The position numbers and the translations under genes are program-made. This document shows positions 8,982 to 18,284 of a stretch of 64,000 nucleotides of DNA, piece after piece. Each line of letters begins with the position of its first letter. The first letter of the stretch is position 1. The DNA is from DASPNM01 sp035626515 (GTDB lineage Bacteria; Bacteroidota; Bacteroidia; Chitinophagales; Chitinophagaceae), in contig DASPNM010000035.1 in assembly GCA_035626515.1 (NCBI GenBank), forward strand, positions 1 through 64,000. The letters are read 5' to 3'. Under the pieces are notes generated by a model. That model made no database searches, was not told where the DNA came from, and saw only the letters and a program-made list of their open reading frames with translations.

Positions 8982-10748
8982 ATGTATCGCTCACATACCT
9001 GCGGGGAACTGAGGCTGTCCGACAAGGGCAAAAGCGTCACGTTGGCCGGCTGGGTGCAGACAATCCGGAAATTCGGATCCATCAGTTTTGTTGATCTCCG
9101 CGACCGCTATGGAATCACGCAGCTGCTTTTTAGGGAAGAGCTCACGCGCGACCTGGAAGTAGGACGCGAGTTTGTATTGCAGGCAACGGGCAGGGTGACG
9201 GAGCGAAGCAATAAGAATCCCAATCTTCCGACCGGCGATATCGAGATCAGCGTGGAATCGTACCGCGTGCTGAATCCATCGGCAACCCCGCCGTTCACCA
9301 TACAGGACGATACCGACGGTGGCGACGACCTGCGGATGAAATACCGTTATCTCGATCTGCGGCGCCTTGCGGTGAAAAGAAACATGGAGCTGCGCTATGC
9401 AGTCAATCGATCCGCCCGCAATTACCTGCATCAGCATGGATTCATTGATATCGAGACTCCCTTTCTGATCAAGTCGACACCCGAAGGCGCCCGTGACTTT
9501 GTAGTGCCTTCGCGCATGAACCCCGGGCAATTTTATGCGCTTCCACAGTCCCCCCAGACTTTCAAGCAACTACTAATGGTGAGCGGCTTCGATCGTTATT
9601 ACCAGCTGGTCAAATGCTTCCGCGATGAAGATCTTCGCGCCGACCGGCAGCCGGAGTTCACACAGATCGATTGCGAGATGAGTTTCGTGGAACGCGAGGA
9701 CGTGCTGCAGATGTTCGAGGGAATGATCAAACAGATTTTCGTTGACATTACCGGCAAGTCGTACATCGAACCTCTGCAACGCATGAGCTGGGCGGAAGCC
9801 ATGAAAAACTATGGAACCGACAAGCCGGACACACGCTTTGGGATGAAGGTCAGGAATCTGAAGGTGGCAGGAGATATGGTCTGGAAAGAGCTGGCAGAAA
9901 TGAATTTCCCTGTATTCCGCGACGTCGAATCCGTGCTCGCTATTTCGGTGCCGAACGCATCGGAATACTCCAGGAAACAAATCGACGAGCTTACCGAATG
10001 GGTGAAACGTCCGCAGATAGGCATGGGTGGCCTGGCTTTCGTAAAGGTGAATACGGACGGTTCCTTCAAAAGCAGCTTCGACAAATTCGCGTCAGCCGAA
10101 CGCCTTGCGAGCCTGGCGGCGTTCTGCGGGTCCGAAACCGGAGAACTTATTCTCATTCTGGCAGGACCCGAGGAAAGAACGCGCAAGGCGATCGGAGAGC
10201 TCAGGCTCGAGTTGGGCGAACGCCTCGGATTACGCCGGCCTGATGAATTCAAACTGCTTTGGGTGTTGGATTTTCCTCTTTTTGAATACAGCGAGGAAGA
10301 TCAACGCTATGTCGCGCGTCATCACCCTTTCACTTCTCCCCTCCCTGAGGAAATAGATCTGCTCGACGATCCCACGCAGTACGGCAGAATTCGAGCGAAC
10401 GCGTACGACATGGTGCTGAACGGCCATGAGATCGGGGGTGGTTCCATTCGCATCTTCCAGCGGTCGGTGCAGGAAAAAATGTTTGCGGCACTTGGATTGA
10501 GTCCCGAAGAACAGCAGCAAAAATTTGGATTTCTTCTGGGGGCATTCGAATACGGTGCGCCGCCGCACGGCGGGATTGCCTTTGGATTCGACCGTTTGTG
10601 CGCGTTACTCGGCGGAAGCGAAAGTATTCGCGACTACATCGCATTTCCAAAGAACAATGCCGGCCGGGACGTGATGCTCGATGCCCCTTCGCCCGTTGAT
10701 GACCGGCAGCTCAGCGAGCTGCAAATTCGCGTTGAAAAAGATTCCTGA
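8982..10748 (+). CDS. aspS: Aspartyl-tRNA synthetase
   Basis: 588 residues, the normal bacterial length. Starts MYRSHTCGELRLSDKG and continues through the OB-fold anticodon-binding domain (VTLAGWVQTIRKFGSISFVDLRDR). Class II motif 2 is CFRDEDLRADRQPEFTQID and motif 3 is GIAFGFDRLCALLGG. The insertion (GAD-like) domain between motifs 2 and 3 is present, as in bacterial AspRS. It charges tRNA-Asp in the cytoplasm. An open frame extends upstream to 8799 but is not homologous to the family, so 8982 is chosen. The gene ends seven bases from the end of the convergent protease gene. Confidence 0.97.
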   Translation: MYRSHTCGELRLSDKGKSVTLAGWVQTIRKFGSISFVDLRDRYGITQLLFREELTRDLEVGREFVLQATGRVTERSNKNPNLPTGDIEISVESYRVLNPSATPPFTIQDDTDGGDDLRMKYRYLDLRRLAVKRNMELRYAVNRSARNYLHQHGFIDIETPFLIKSTPEGARDFVVPSRMNPGQFYALPQSPQTFKQLLMVSGFDRYYQLVKCFRDEDLRADRQPEFTQIDCEMSFVEREDVLQMFEGMIKQIFVDITGKSYIEPLQRMSWAEAMKNYGTDKPDTRFGMKVRNLKVAGDMVWKELAEMNFPVFRDVESVLAISVPNASEYSRKQIDELTEWVKRPQIGMGGLAFVKVNTDGSFKSSFDKFASAERLASLAAFCGSETGELILILAGPEERTRKAIGELRLELGERLGLRRPDEFKLLWVLDFPLFEYSEEDQRYVARHHPFTSPLPEEIDLLDDPTQYGRIRANAYDMVLNGHEIGGGSIRIFQRSVQEKMFAALGLSPEEQQQKFGFLLGAFEYGAPPHGGIAFGFDRLCALLGGSESIRDYIAFPKNNAGRDVMLDAPSPVDDRQLSELQIRVEKDS

Positions 10749-10754
10749 ATTATG

Positions 10755-12128
10755 TTACCTGCGGCTCTTCCGTGATCTCCGAAGAAACAGCAGGTACACT
10801 GCCGTCATGGCCGCGATCGCGATCATGATCACCAGCACATAGCGCCTGGGGGGTGCATGCCGGTCCCCTCCGCCGGCTATCTTCAGTTCGCAGTCCCGAA
10901 TGAACTGGTTCACCTGGAAATATCCCGGATTCAGCTTGCGCGTTTCCCGAAACTTTTCGGAAGCCTTTCGGTAGAACTGGTCGTAAAAAAGCCGCAACCC
11001 CTGCTGAAAAGCGCGCGTAGCACGACTTTGGGAGGCTTGCACGCCCGCTGAATCCAGATATTCACGAATAATTGAAAAGGGGATTGCGAAGTTGAATCCG
11101 CTCGCGAGGCCGCCCCCATGCTGCGCCAGACTGCCAAACGTCGCGATGCCGATAACCTCGCCCGTCTCATTGAATACCGGGCTGCCGCTGCTCCCATGAC
11201 TGATGTCCGCGTCCATCTGGATCACCGGCCATCCTGCAAGTGATCGTTTCACGGCACTCACAATCCCGGATGTCAGCGTCGGTTCCGGCGATTCAGGAGC
11301 AAGGTAAACATTTGCGGTAGCAGGATCGGGATACCCGAGCACCAGGACGCGGGTACCGATCCGGATGGCAGTATCGCGCGCGGGCAAAATAGTAGGCAGT
11401 TCGCGCACGCCGTCCACTTTCAGAATGGCCACATCCTTTCCTGGCATTGCCCTTCCCTTGGTAATCAATCGCGCTTTTCGCCGTACCGTCACCGTTCCCG
11501 TATCGCTGTCGGCGCGGTACAGCACGAAAATTTCATTCCGCAGATCAAAAAGGATCATGTCGGAAATAGCAGAGAAGATCACGCCATATGCATTGTGCAG
11601 GAGCTGACGCTGCTGCTCGCTGAGTGTCATCGCCCACGACGATTCAAGCGCATTCACGTTTTGCCGGGTAACCTCCTCAAATGTCGAGAGCACGAACTTG
11701 TTCCGGATGTAGGCGCTGTCGCGTTCAATGATGTGCGCATTGGTAGCCAGGTAGCCGTCTCCCGTAATAAAAAACCCGGTTCCTGTTCCCTGCACCCGGT
11801 GCACCTGCCGGAAGTATTCAAGACCAGGTGAAAAATAACGGAGCGGTGAGCGGTAAAGAGCGCGCACCACTATGTCCAGCTTCTGTGCCGGTGAGTAGAT
11901 CTGCCCGGTAGTATCCAGCGCGCGTACCGAATCCACCAGCCTGTTAAACCGAAGCTTGTTCATCTCAACCCGGTTCACATATATGGTCGCAGAATAAACC
12001 GACTGCACCATCACGACCGCGGGAGCGTTCATTGCGTAATTATGCTCGCTGCTTATCAGCTGCGAAGGAAGCGGCTTCGAAAAAAGTATCCCTGCAAGGA
12101 ACGACAGGTATGATGGTCGGAACAACAT
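10755..12128 (-). CDS. Membrane-anchored trypsin-like serine protease (S1C/HtrA-like)
   Basis: 457 residues from the ATG at 12128. An N-terminal hydrophobic segment (LSFLAGILFSKPLPSQ) acts as signal peptide or anchor. The chymotrypsin-fold triad is visible: His near 132 in LATNAHII, Asp near 232 in GKDVAILKV, Ser near 316 in GSSGSPVFN. A 60-residue insertion between His and Asp (SWAMTLSEQQRQLLHN...) is longer than in DegP. No PDZ domain is seen; instead a short helical, TPR-like segment (AFQQGLRLFYDQFYRKASEK) precedes a C-terminal transmembrane helix (YVLVIMIAIAAMTAVYLLFL) with a basic tail. Probably acts in the periplasm; substrates unknown. Confidence 0.82.
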   Translation of the reverse strand: MLFRPSYLSFLAGILFSKPLPSQLISSEHNYAMNAPAVVMVQSVYSATIYVNRVEMNKLRFNRLVDSVRALDTTGQIYSPAQKLDIVVRALYRSPLRYFSPGLEYFRQVHRVQGTGTGFFITGDGYLATNAHIIERDSAYIRNKFVLSTFEEVTRQNVNALESSWAMTLSEQQRQLLHNAYGVIFSAISDMILFDLRNEIFVLYRADSDTGTVTVRRKARLITKGRAMPGKDVAILKVDGVRELPTILPARDTAIRIGTRVLVLGYPDPATANVYLAPESPEPTLTSGIVSAVKRSLAGWPVIQMDADISHGSSGSPVFNETGEVIGIATFGSLAQHGGGLASGFNFAIPFSIIREYLDSAGVQASQSRATRAFQQGLRLFYDQFYRKASEKFRETRKLNPGYFQVNQFIRDCELKIAGGGDRHAPPRRYVLVIMIAIAAMTAVYLLFLRRSRKSRR

Positions 12129-12216
12129 GAACAACGCTTAAAATACAAAATAGCGGCGATCCAATAAGGGCGTGTTAAAAACCGGCGTACTCGCCGTCCC
12201 GCAAACCGTTCCTAAG

Positions 12217-12224
12217 TATTTTTG
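12217..12224 (+). promoter_or_regulatory. Bacteroidota -7 box (TATTTTTG)
   Basis: Exact TAnnTTTG match ending four bases before the esterase ATG at 12229. Initiation about five bases downstream would start the mRNA at or next to the start codon. Confidence 0.5.
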
Positions 12225-12228
12225 AAAA

Positions 12229-13083
12229 ATGTCCTTTCGAACCCGCAAATATTCCACGGTTCTGCTTCTCGGCCTGGCGACCGTTTCCTGCAAAAAAGAG
12301 GATTTCAGGCCACTTGCGGCGGAAACACAGCTGAACGTTGCCTACGGAAATGATCCGCAGCAGAAAATGGACATTTACCTGCCCGCCGGCAGGAACATTG
12401 AACCCGCGAAAGTCATCATCCTGATTCATGGGGGCGGATGGAACCAGGGCGACAAGGCGGATTTTTTTCCTTATGTAGATACCTTGAAACGCAGGCTTCC
12501 CGGCTACGCCATATTTAACGTGAATTACCGCCTGGCAACCGGAACCTCCAATCGTTTTCCAACACAGGAAAATGACATCCGCGCGGCGGTCGGCTTCATT
12601 CATGCGCGCAGGGGGGAATTTCACCTCAGCGAAAAGTACGTCGTACTCGGCGCGAGCGCAGGTGCTCATCTTGCGCTGCTGCAGGCATACAAGAACAACA
12701 GTCCGGTGGCTTTTAGCGCTGTCATCGATTTTTTCGGTCCCACGGATCTTGCCGGTCTTTACAACAATCCCCCGAATCCACTGGTACCACTGCTGCTGGC
12801 ACAGGTAACCGGTGGCAGTCCTGCAACTACCCCAGCCGTTTACCAGCAATCCAGTCCGCTCAATTTTGTCAGCGCGCAGGTTCCGCCCACCATCGTATTG
12901 CACGGGGGCGCGGATTTTGTCGTGCCCGCCTCGCAATCCCAGCTCCTGGTAAACCGGCTCCGGCAAAACGGGGTTTCGGCGCAATATGTTTACTATCCAT
13001 CGGAATCGCATGGCTGGACCGGAGCAAATCTTACCGATTCATTCGACAAGATTGCCGCATTCCTGAACGCTCACGTGAACTGA
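12229..13083 (+). CDS. Alpha/beta-hydrolase lipoprotein, esterase-like
   Basis: 284 residues. The N-terminus has a hydrophobic run ending in LATVSCKKED, a plausible lipobox with Cys as lipid anchor. The oxyanion-hole motif is ILIHGGGWNQGD. The nucleophile elbow is GASAG. The acid is in HGGADFVVP and the histidine in PSESHGW, so the full triad is present. This arrangement fits the BD-FAE/hormone-sensitive-lipase-like esterases that act on short acyl esters. The substrate is unknown. Probably attached to the inner or outer membrane facing the periplasm or outside. Confidence 0.85.
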   Translation: MSFRTRKYSTVLLLGLATVSCKKEDFRPLAAETQLNVAYGNDPQQKMDIYLPAGRNIEPAKVIILIHGGGWNQGDKADFFPYVDTLKRRLPGYAIFNVNYRLATGTSNRFPTQENDIRAAVGFIHARRGEFHLSEKYVVLGASAGAHLALLQAYKNNSPVAFSAVIDFFGPTDLAGLYNNPPNPLVPLLLAQVTGGSPATTPAVYQQSSPLNFVSAQVPPTIVLHGGADFVVPASQSQLLVNRLRQNGVSAQYVYYPSESHGWTGANLTDSFDKIAAFLNAHVN

Positions 13084-13107
13084 AGGAGGCATAGGCCCTT
13101 TTTTTGT

Positions 13108-13114
13108 TACTTTG
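13108..13114 (+). promoter_or_regulatory. Shortened -7 box (TACTTTG)
   Basis: TACTTTG is a TA-n-TTTG variant ending five bases before the rarA ATG at 13120. The same heptamer stands four bases before the GTG at 58808. Confidence 0.3.
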
Positions 13115-13119
13115 AAATC

Positions 13120-14382
13120 ATGGCTTCGCAGGTTCCGCTCGCCGAAAGAATTCGTCCGCTCGCGCTCGACGAACTGGTGGGGCAGGAACATCTGACCGGC
13201 AAAGGCGGCATTCTCCGCAACGCTATTGAGACCGGAAAAATTCCTTCCATGATCCTTTGGGGTCCGCCCGGAACAGGGAAGACCACTATTGCCAGCATCA
13301 TTGCGGGTACCCTGCAACGACCTTTTTACACCCTGAGTGCGATCAGCGCCGGAGTAAAGGACGTTCGGGATGTTATCGAAAAAGCACGCGTACAGTCCGG
13401 TACCATTCTGTTTATTGACGAGATCCACCGGTTCAACAAGGGACAGCAGGACGCACTTCTTGGTGCGGTGGAAAAAGGCATCATCACGCTTATAGGAGCG
13501 ACTACGGAAAATCCCTCCTTCGAAGTGAATGCGGCGCTGCTCAGCCGCTGCCAGGTGTACCTGCTCCGTCCACTTGAGGAAACCGACCTGGTTAAATTGC
13601 TGCACTCGGCTATCGAACGCGATGAAGTGTTGCACAGGAAAAAAATTGATTTAAAGGAAACCGCGGCGTTGATCCAGCTCTCCGGAGGCGACGCACGCAA
13701 ACTGCTCAATCTCCTCGAGATTGCCGCGGATACCCGGGAGAAAGAAATTGAAATTACCGACGACTACGTTATGGCTGTGGCGCAGAAACGCATCGCGCTA
13801 TATGACAAGGGGGGCGAGCAACATTACGATATCATTTCTGCTTTTATCAAATCTATTCGCGGCAGCGATCCGAATGCGGCAGTTTACTGGCTTGCCCGTA
13901 TGATCGAGGGAGGAGAAGACGTGAAATTTATTGCGAGGCGGCTGGTCATATTGGCGAGCGAAGATATCGGCAACGCAAACCCGAACGCCCTCGTGCTCGC
14001 CAATGCAGCCTTTGAAGCAGTCAACAAGATCGGCTATCCGGAATCGCAGCTCATTCTCTCGCAATGCGCCATTTACCTGGCCTCCAGCCCGAAGAGCAAT
14101 TCCGCAACTACTGCCATTGGGGAAGCCCTTGATGCAGTGAAACAGCACGGTGATTTGCCTGTGCCGCTGCAAATCCGGAATGCCCCCACGCGACTGATGA
14201 AGCACCTGGGCTACGGCAAAGATTACAAGTATTCCCACAGCTTTGAGGGAAACTTCGCCGAGCAGGAATACCTGCCGGCAAAACTTTCGGGATTCAAATT
14301 CTACGAGCCGGGAAAAAATCCAAGGGAAGAAGAGTTCCGCAAATTCCTGCGGGCCCTGTGGAAAGAAAAATACGGATACTGA
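13120..14382 (+). CDS. rarA: Replication-associated recombination protein A
   Basis: 420 residues, the usual RarA/MgsA length. Starts ASQVPLAERIRPLALDELVGQ, the family N-terminus. Walker A is GPPGTGKTT, Walker B is ILFIDEIHRFNK, followed by sensor 1 in GATTENPSFEVN and an arginine finger in ALLSRCQVY. The C-terminal tetramerisation region contains IIEGGEDV-like and GNANPNALVLA motifs. A cytoplasmic AAA+ ATPase that acts at stalled forks with SSB. It ends three bases from the end of the convergent dioxygenase gene. Confidence 0.96.
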   Translation: MASQVPLAERIRPLALDELVGQEHLTGKGGILRNAIETGKIPSMILWGPPGTGKTTIASIIAGTLQRPFYTLSAISAGVKDVRDVIEKARVQSGTILFIDEIHRFNKGQQDALLGAVEKGIITLIGATTENPSFEVNAALLSRCQVYLLRPLEETDLVKLLHSAIERDEVLHRKKIDLKETAALIQLSGGDARKLLNLLEIAADTREKEIEITDDYVMAVAQKRIALYDKGGEQHYDIISAFIKSIRGSDPNAAVYWLARMIEGGEDVKFIARRLVILASEDIGNANPNALVLANAAFEAVNKIGYPESQLILSQCAIYLASSPKSNSATTAIGEALDAVKQHGDLPVPLQIRNAPTRLMKHLGYGKDYKYSHSFEGNFAEQEYLPAKLSGFKFYEPGKNPREEEFRKFLRALWKEKYGY

Positions 14383-14385
14383 CAA

Positions 14386-15273
14386 CTATCGGGATTTGGC
14401 GTCGAAAAGCAGCGGGAAAAAGCGTCCCTGCATTTTTTCTCCTTTCGGCACCACAGGCACTCCCTCGAGCATCGGTTCGTTGGAATCAGACACAACGCCG
14501 TCGGCAAAAACATTGATCACGAATGCCCGCCGCGGCCGCTCGCTCCGGTTCTCACCCGACCCGTGCAGCGTGAGCGAATGGTGAAAGATCGCTTCGCCCG
14601 CTTTGACTTCCGCAAATTCCGGTTTCCCAAGCTGCTGCTGCTGCTCTTCATTAAGAAAATCGCGGATGCCTTCAAGCTGCCCTGCGATGACCGGCTTTGG
14701 AAGCAGGCCCCAATGATGACTGCCGGAGATGTACTGAAGGCATCCATTCTCACGCGTGGAATCGTCAAGACCGCACCAGCAGGTGAGGTGCGCTACCGGT
14801 TTCGTTCGTGTCCAGTACGAATAATCCTGGTGCCATGCCACGACGCCGCCTTTTTTTGGAGGTTTCGCAAAGATCTGGTCGTGCCAAAAGCGCACCGGGC
14901 GCTCACCGAGCAGCTGGTATGCAGCCATCACGAAACGTGGATTCCAAAGCACGTCATGCAGGCCCGGGCTGATCCTCCAGGCACCGAGTGCATGAAACAG
15001 AACCGTGTTCGGGTCGCTGGATTCGTTCGAATGAAACTCATAGAAAAGGCCGTGAGCGGGGTGATTCACGTCAGCTAGCTGCAGTAACTCCTCGCGAAGT
15101 TTCTTCACCTGTACTTCGTCGAGCATCGGCACGCCGGCAAGAAAACCGTTCTCGCTGAAAAATGCAAGCTGATCGCGCGAAAGCCGGAAGCGTTCCCATT
15201 CTTCAGGTCGGCGCGGCCAGCTGAAAAGATCGGTAATAAGATGATGGATATGGCTCAGATCGCGTGCCGGCAT
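14386..15273 (-). CDS. Phytanoyl-CoA dioxygenase family protein
   Basis: 295 residues. The Fe(II)-binding facial triad is visible: WHQDYSYW gives His148 and Asp150, and SLTLHGSGEN gives His237. The Arg that binds 2-oxoglutarate is likely in RPRRAFVINVF. GCLQYISGSHHWGLLP is characteristic of PhyH-type enzymes. By family it hydroxylates or halogenates a small-molecule substrate with O2 and 2-oxoglutarate; the substrate is unknown. It is divergent from the M28 peptidase, and both genes have a TAATTTTA box close to the start codon. Confidence 0.87.
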   Translation of the reverse strand: MPARDLSHIHHLITDLFSWPRRPEEWERFRLSRDQLAFFSENGFLAGVPMLDEVQVKKLREELLQLADVNHPAHGLFYEFHSNESSDPNTVLFHALGAWRISPGLHDVLWNPRFVMAAYQLLGERPVRFWHDQIFAKPPKKGGVVAWHQDYSYWTRTKPVAHLTCWCGLDDSTRENGCLQYISGSHHWGLLPKPVIAGQLEGIRDFLNEEQQQQLGKPEFAEVKAGEAIFHHSLTLHGSGENRSERPRRAFVINVFADGVVSDSNEPMLEGVPVVPKGEKMQGRFFPLLFDAKSR

Positions 15274-15279
15274 GCTGCT

Positions 15280-15287
15280 TAAAATTA
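15280..15287 (-). promoter_or_regulatory. -7 box (TAATTTTA) for the dioxygenase gene
   Basis: Read leftward, TAATTTTA lies six bases upstream of the ATG at 15273; only the last base departs from TAnnTTTG. Confidence 0.35.
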
Positions 15288-15314
15288 GGGATATTGCTCA
15301 TAGGGTGAATTACA

Positions 15315-15322
15315 TAATTTTA
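15315..15322 (+). promoter_or_regulatory. -7 box (TAATTTTA) for the M28 peptidase gene
   Basis: TAATTTTA lies 20 bases before the ATG at 15343, a mirror of the divergent box at 15280-15287. Confidence 0.35.
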
Positions 15323-15342
15323 GGAGCCATAATCACTTTCCC

Positions 15343-16695
15343 ATGACCCGAATTCTTGTCCTTATCGCGCTGCTCGTTCTTCAGGTTTTTGCTTCCGGGC
15401 AGGTAATTGTACAACGCGATCCGCTCATCCGGCAACTGGTAAACGAAGTGTCGGCCGATTCCCTGCGAAGCTATGTGAGCCAGATGGTTTCTTTCGGTAC
15501 CCGTCATACCCTCAGCACGCAGTCGCGTCCCGACCGTGGTATCGGGGCTGCGCGCAACTGGGTGCTGCAGCAATTCCGGCGCTTTGCAGCTCATTCCGGT
15601 GGACGCTTCACCGCTTTCATCGACACAGTTACCCTGCAGCCCGACGGACGACGCATTGATAGTCCGGTCCTGCTGGGAAACGTCATCGGCCGGTTGCAGG
15701 GTACCGATCTCACCGATCCGCGTGTGCTCATCATCAGCGGACATCTCGACAGCCGCAACAGTAATGAAATGGACCGGCTGGGCGACGCGCCGGGAGCAAA
15801 CGATGATGCGAGCGGAGTAGCCGCAGTTATCGAATGCGCACGGATCTTAAGCCGCCGTGCTTTTCCCATAACTATTTTGTTTGTAGCCTTCAGCGGCGAA
15901 GAGCAGGGATTGCTCGGAGCACATTTCATGGCTGAAAAAGCACGAAAAGAAAAATGGCAAATCGAAGCTGTTCTCAACAATGATATCATGGGAAGCAACA
16001 ACAGCAATGAGACTAACATTATTGACAATACCCGCATTCGCGTCTTCAGCGAAGGGCTTTCGGTGCTCGACACGGGCCGCAATGCCACGACAATTCGGAA
16101 TCTCGGCCTGGAAAACGACGGCCGGGCCCGCCAACTTGCGCGCTATGTCAAGGAAATCGGGGAGCGTTACGTAGACAACCTGGAAGTGATAATGATCTAC
16201 CGCAATGATCGCTTCCTTCGCGGCGGTGACCATACGCCTTTTGTCTTGCGCGGTTATCCCGCCGTGCGTTTTTCTGAAATGAACGAAAACTACAGGTATC
16301 AGCACCAGGACGTACGAACCGAGCAGGGCACGCGGTACGGCGATCTTCTCGAATTCATGGACTTCGAATACCTGCGAAAGAATACCGGTATGAACCTCGC
16401 CAACCTCGCTAATCTCGCAAGTGCGCCGCCAATGCCGCGCGAAGTGCTGGTTGACACGCGAAGGCTCACTAACTCGACCACCATCAGCTGGAATGCACCA
16501 GCGTCCGGAAGGCCGAAGGGTTATTACATCCTGGTGCGCGAAACGACGAGCCCTGTATGGCAAAAGAAGATTTTCACCACCGACACGAGGGCCGAGCTTC
16601 CCTTTTCCAAGGACAATTATTTTTTCGCCGTTCAGTCCGTGAGCGCGGAAGGAAATGAGAGTCTGCCAGTGATGCCGGTTCCCGCCGGGCGGTAA
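15343..16695 (+). CDS. Secreted M28 family zinc peptidase
   Basis: 450 residues with a signal peptide (TRILVLIALLVLQVFASGQ). Zinc ligands sit in the expected order: His in ISGHLDSRN, bridging Asp in GANDDASGVA, Glu pair in FSGEEQGLLGA, Asp in NNDIMGSN and a final His in LRGGDHTPFVLRG. The bulk fits aminopeptidase-type M28 enzymes. A C-terminal segment of about 90 residues (NSTTISWNAPASGRPKGYY) looks like a fibronectin type III domain. Probably periplasmic or secreted and releases N-terminal amino acids from peptides. The acetyltransferase gene follows after 10 bp, probably in the same transcript. Confidence 0.9.
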   Translation: MTRILVLIALLVLQVFASGQVIVQRDPLIRQLVNEVSADSLRSYVSQMVSFGTRHTLSTQSRPDRGIGAARNWVLQQFRRFAAHSGGRFTAFIDTVTLQPDGRRIDSPVLLGNVIGRLQGTDLTDPRVLIISGHLDSRNSNEMDRLGDAPGANDDASGVAAVIECARILSRRAFPITILFVAFSGEEQGLLGAHFMAEKARKEKWQIEAVLNNDIMGSNNSNETNIIDNTRIRVFSEGLSVLDTGRNATTIRNLGLENDGRARQLARYVKEIGERYVDNLEVIMIYRNDRFLRGGDHTPFVLRGYPAVRFSEMNENYRYQHQDVRTEQGTRYGDLLEFMDFEYLRKNTGMNLANLANLASAPPMPREVLVDTRRLTNSTTISWNAPASGRPKGYYILVRETTSPVWQKKIFTTDTRAELPFSKDNYFFAVQSVSAEGNESLPVMPVPAGR

Positions 16696-16705
16696 AATTC
16701 AAAAA

Positions 16706-17155
16706 ATGGTCCGCTGGGAATGCAAGCAATTCAATGACCTGGGTCCGCACGAGCTCTATGCGGTTCTTCGGTTGCGCGGGGAAGTCTTCGTGGTGGAACA
16801 GAACTGTCCCTATCTCGACCCGGACAACAAAGACCAGCATGCGTGGCACCTGATGGCGTGGCGGAACGACCAGCTCGTGGCTTACACAAGGCTGCTGCCG
16901 CCAGGCGCAAGTTATTCTGAAGCTTCCATTGGGCGTGTCGTGACGTCGCCATCGGAACGCGGCACCGGACTTGGGAAAGAATTGATGCGACGCTCTTTGA
17001 TGGAATTGAAAAAACTCTTTCACGATACCCCTGTACGAATAGGCGCGCAGCTGTACCTCAAAAAATTTTACACCGAGCTTGGGTTTACTGCCGTCGGAGA
17101 GGTGTACCTGGAAGACGGAATCCCTCATGTCGAAATGACCAGGAGCAATTCGTAA
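16706..17155 (+). CDS. elaA: GNAT acetyltransferase, ElaA type
   Basis: 149 residues, the usual ElaA length. Family landmarks are LYAVLRLRGEVFVVEQNCPYLD and DQHAWHL near the N-terminus, then YTRLLPPG and the acetyl-CoA loop GRVVTSPSERGTGLGKELM (R/QxxGxG/A). The C-terminal YLKKFYTELGF and EDGIPHVEM are conserved in this group. ElaA proteins are presumed N-acetyltransferases of unknown substrate. The gene begins 10 bp after the M28 peptidase and has no obvious own promoter. Confidence 0.88.
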   Translation: MVRWECKQFNDLGPHELYAVLRLRGEVFVVEQNCPYLDPDNKDQHAWHLMAWRNDQLVAYTRLLPPGASYSEASIGRVVTSPSERGTGLGKELMRRSLMELKKLFHDTPVRIGAQLYLKKFYTELGFTAVGEVYLEDGIPHVEMTRSNS

Positions 17156-17283
17156 AATCACTTAGGACTAAAACCATTTCCCGGGGCCCATAGTAAAATA
17201 ATCCGCTATTCATTCTTTCTTTCCTTCAGCGCTTTCTATTTTAGTCCGGAAATCCAATAGCGAGAAACCAGAAATCGTATCCG

Positions 17284-18255
17284 ATGAGAACGCGACCAAA
17301 CGCGGCAGGCCTGTGCCTGCTTGTCCTTCTTTCTTTCACATGCCCCGGCATCACCTCCGCTCAGTCAATTTCCGGCGGAGGCGGAAAGTTCGAGGTCGGT
17401 CTGAACATCGGTCCTTCATTTTTTCTCGGCGACCTCGGTGGTAATTCCGGCAAAGGCAAATCGTTCATTAAGGATGTAGACCTGCCTATGACCAAATTGA
17501 TGAAAGGCGTCTACGTAAATCTTTATCCCGTAGAATGGTTTGGGGTCAGGATCGCTGGCAATATCGGTCAGCTCGAAGCTTATGACAGCCTCGGTCCCCA
17601 GGATCACCACGGTTACGAACGCACGAAACGGAATCTCGGATTCCGGTCTCATATTTACGAGCTCTATGCCGCAGCGGAAATTTATCCGACAATCGCGCTG
17701 GAGCGTTACGACGGCCTGGCCCACAAACTGCGCCCTTACGGGGTGCTCGGGGCCGGCCTGTTTCATTTCAATCCCCAGGCGCAATACATGGAGCCGAACG
17801 GCAACAGGAAATGGGTAGACCTGAAACCCCTTCATCTCGAAGGGCAGGGCTTCCCGGAATATCCCGACCGCGAGGAGTACTCGCTGTTGCAGTATTCAGT
17901 GATCCTCGGTGGCGGAGCAAAGTATTACCTCAACGACCGGTTCTTCATTGGGTTTGAGATTTTGCATCGCAAAACATTTACTGATTATCTCGACGATGTG
18001 AGCACAGAATACATCGACCCCTACCATTTCGACGTACACCTGTCACCTGAAAAAGCGGCCCAGGCGAGGCAGCTGTTCTACCGCGAACGGCTGGTGACGG
18101 GCGTGACCAGGCCTTATATCGGTTACCAGCGTGGCGACCCGACTGAAAACGATGCTTTCTTTTCGGGCCTGCTCCGGTTTGGTGTGCGGCTGAACGGAGC
18201 AAACTCGCCCAACCAGCGGGCAAGAAAACAATTAAAATGTCCGGTATACTATTAA
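17284..18255 (+). CDS. Outer-membrane beta-barrel protein (DUF6089-like)
   Basis: 323 residues with a signal peptide (LCLLVLLSFTCPGITSAQS). It has alternating amphipathic strands ending in aromatic residues, such as KFEVGLNIGPSFFLGDLGG, RPYGVLGAGLFHFNP and LQYSVILGGGAKYYLNDRFFIGFEI. This pattern fits small outer-membrane barrels of Bacteroidota. EYIDPYHFDVHLSPEKAAQARQ may be a periplasmic or surface loop. I infer the DUF6089 relationship from general resemblance only. It is followed 29 bp later by the gene for a small sorting-tail-like protein. Confidence 0.72.
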   Translation: MRTRPNAAGLCLLVLLSFTCPGITSAQSISGGGGKFEVGLNIGPSFFLGDLGGNSGKGKSFIKDVDLPMTKLMKGVYVNLYPVEWFGVRIAGNIGQLEAYDSLGPQDHHGYERTKRNLGFRSHIYELYAAAEIYPTIALERYDGLAHKLRPYGVLGAGLFHFNPQAQYMEPNGNRKWVDLKPLHLEGQGFPEYPDREEYSLLQYSVILGGGAKYYLNDRFFIGFEILHRKTFTDYLDDVSTEYIDPYHFDVHLSPEKAAQARQLFYRERLVTGVTRPYIGYQRGDPTENDAFFSGLLRFGVRLNGANSPNQRARKQLKCPVYY

Positions 18256-18284
18256 TTCAAAACAGTCACCCTTAAACCATTCTT

